A stretch of DNA of 64,000 nucleotides from Vampirovibrionales bacterium. GTDB taxonomy: Bacteria > Cyanobacteriota > Vampirovibrionia > Vampirovibrionales > Vampirovibrionaceae. The position numbers were made by a program, and so were the translations under genes. Below the pieces are notes generated by a model. The model searched no databases. It was not told where the DNA came from and saw only the letters and a program-made list of their open reading frames with translations. Positions 63,959 through 64,000 of the stretch are shown in pieces. The DNA lies in the NCBI GenBank assembly GCA_029262635.1, contig JAJCZA010000002.1:1-64000 (forward strand). The letters are read 5' to 3'. Every line of letters starts with the position of its first letter. Within the stretch, counting starts at the first letter, position 1.

Positions 63959-64000
63959 AGGAAATCGGAAGTGGGTGGATGTTAGAATAAAGAGAGCAGG

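Overview
The window is about 64 kb of a moderately AT-rich genome (GC in the mid-40s by eye) from a diderm, flagellated, nitrate-respiring bacterium. Evidence for this is a TpsA/TpsB-type secretion pair, a TolC-like exporter, flagellar genes, and a nar operon coupled to a cytochrome b6-type complex. The gene mix and the repeated N-terminal 'hydrophobic-x-F-G/S' leaders suggest a non-photosynthetic cyanobacterial sibling lineage (Melainabacteria/Vampirovibrionia). That placement is recalled knowledge plus inference and needs marker genes. TTG and GTG starts with Shine-Dalgarno spacers of 10-14 nt are frequent here.

Layout. 0-5.4 kb: 3' part of a giant repeat-rich exoprotein. 5.7-10.0 kb: flagellar genes fliJ-fliK-flgD-flgE. 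10.4-16.2 kb (minus): molybdenum cofactor genes moeA, moaC-moaB fusion, moaA, moaE-moeB-rhodanese fusion, moaD, mobA. 16.3-17.7 kb: an unlisted 38-codon membrane peptide gene and a CRP/FNR-family regulator. 17.7-29.9 kb: an FNR-type promoter, Rieske protein, cytochrome b6 fused to a two-haem cytochrome c, narGHJI and two NarK carriers. 30.1-31.7 kb: TpsB-like outer-membrane transporter. 31.7-41.3 kb (minus): stress-type operon prkA-spoVR-yeaH-prkA-clpP. 41.8-47.5 kb: a small tagged protein, an acyl-CoA-synthetase-like enzyme and several small orphan, mostly membrane, proteins with their own terminators. 47.6-52.2 kb: rpe, an M14 peptidase, aminopeptidase P and orphans. 52.3-54.2 kb: flhB and a FliA-like sigma factor. 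54.3-59.1 kb: HlyD-ABC-ABC2-TolC exporter. 59.5-62.3 kb: AT-rich kelch gene, then the scar of an integrated element at tRNA-Pro. 62.4-64 kb: YkgJ-type protein and a membrane protein.

How the parts fit. The Moco genes end with mobA, which makes the guanylated cofactor required by NarG. The regulator gene and a perfect TTGAC-N4-GTCAA palindrome placed for class II activation lie directly upstream of the respiratory operon. The bc-type complex, NarGHI and NarK form one nitrate-respiration module. The most unusual signal is in the PrkA region. Five operon proteins, the small protein next door and the divergent AMP-ligase all carry a disordered leader of about 10-60 residues ending in a similar short motif (YFGAKP, YFGVKP-VQFGAR, IHFSGA, IHFSAA, VQFKGR, LKFGV, LLFGSR). 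I propose this as a shared sorting or recruitment tag.
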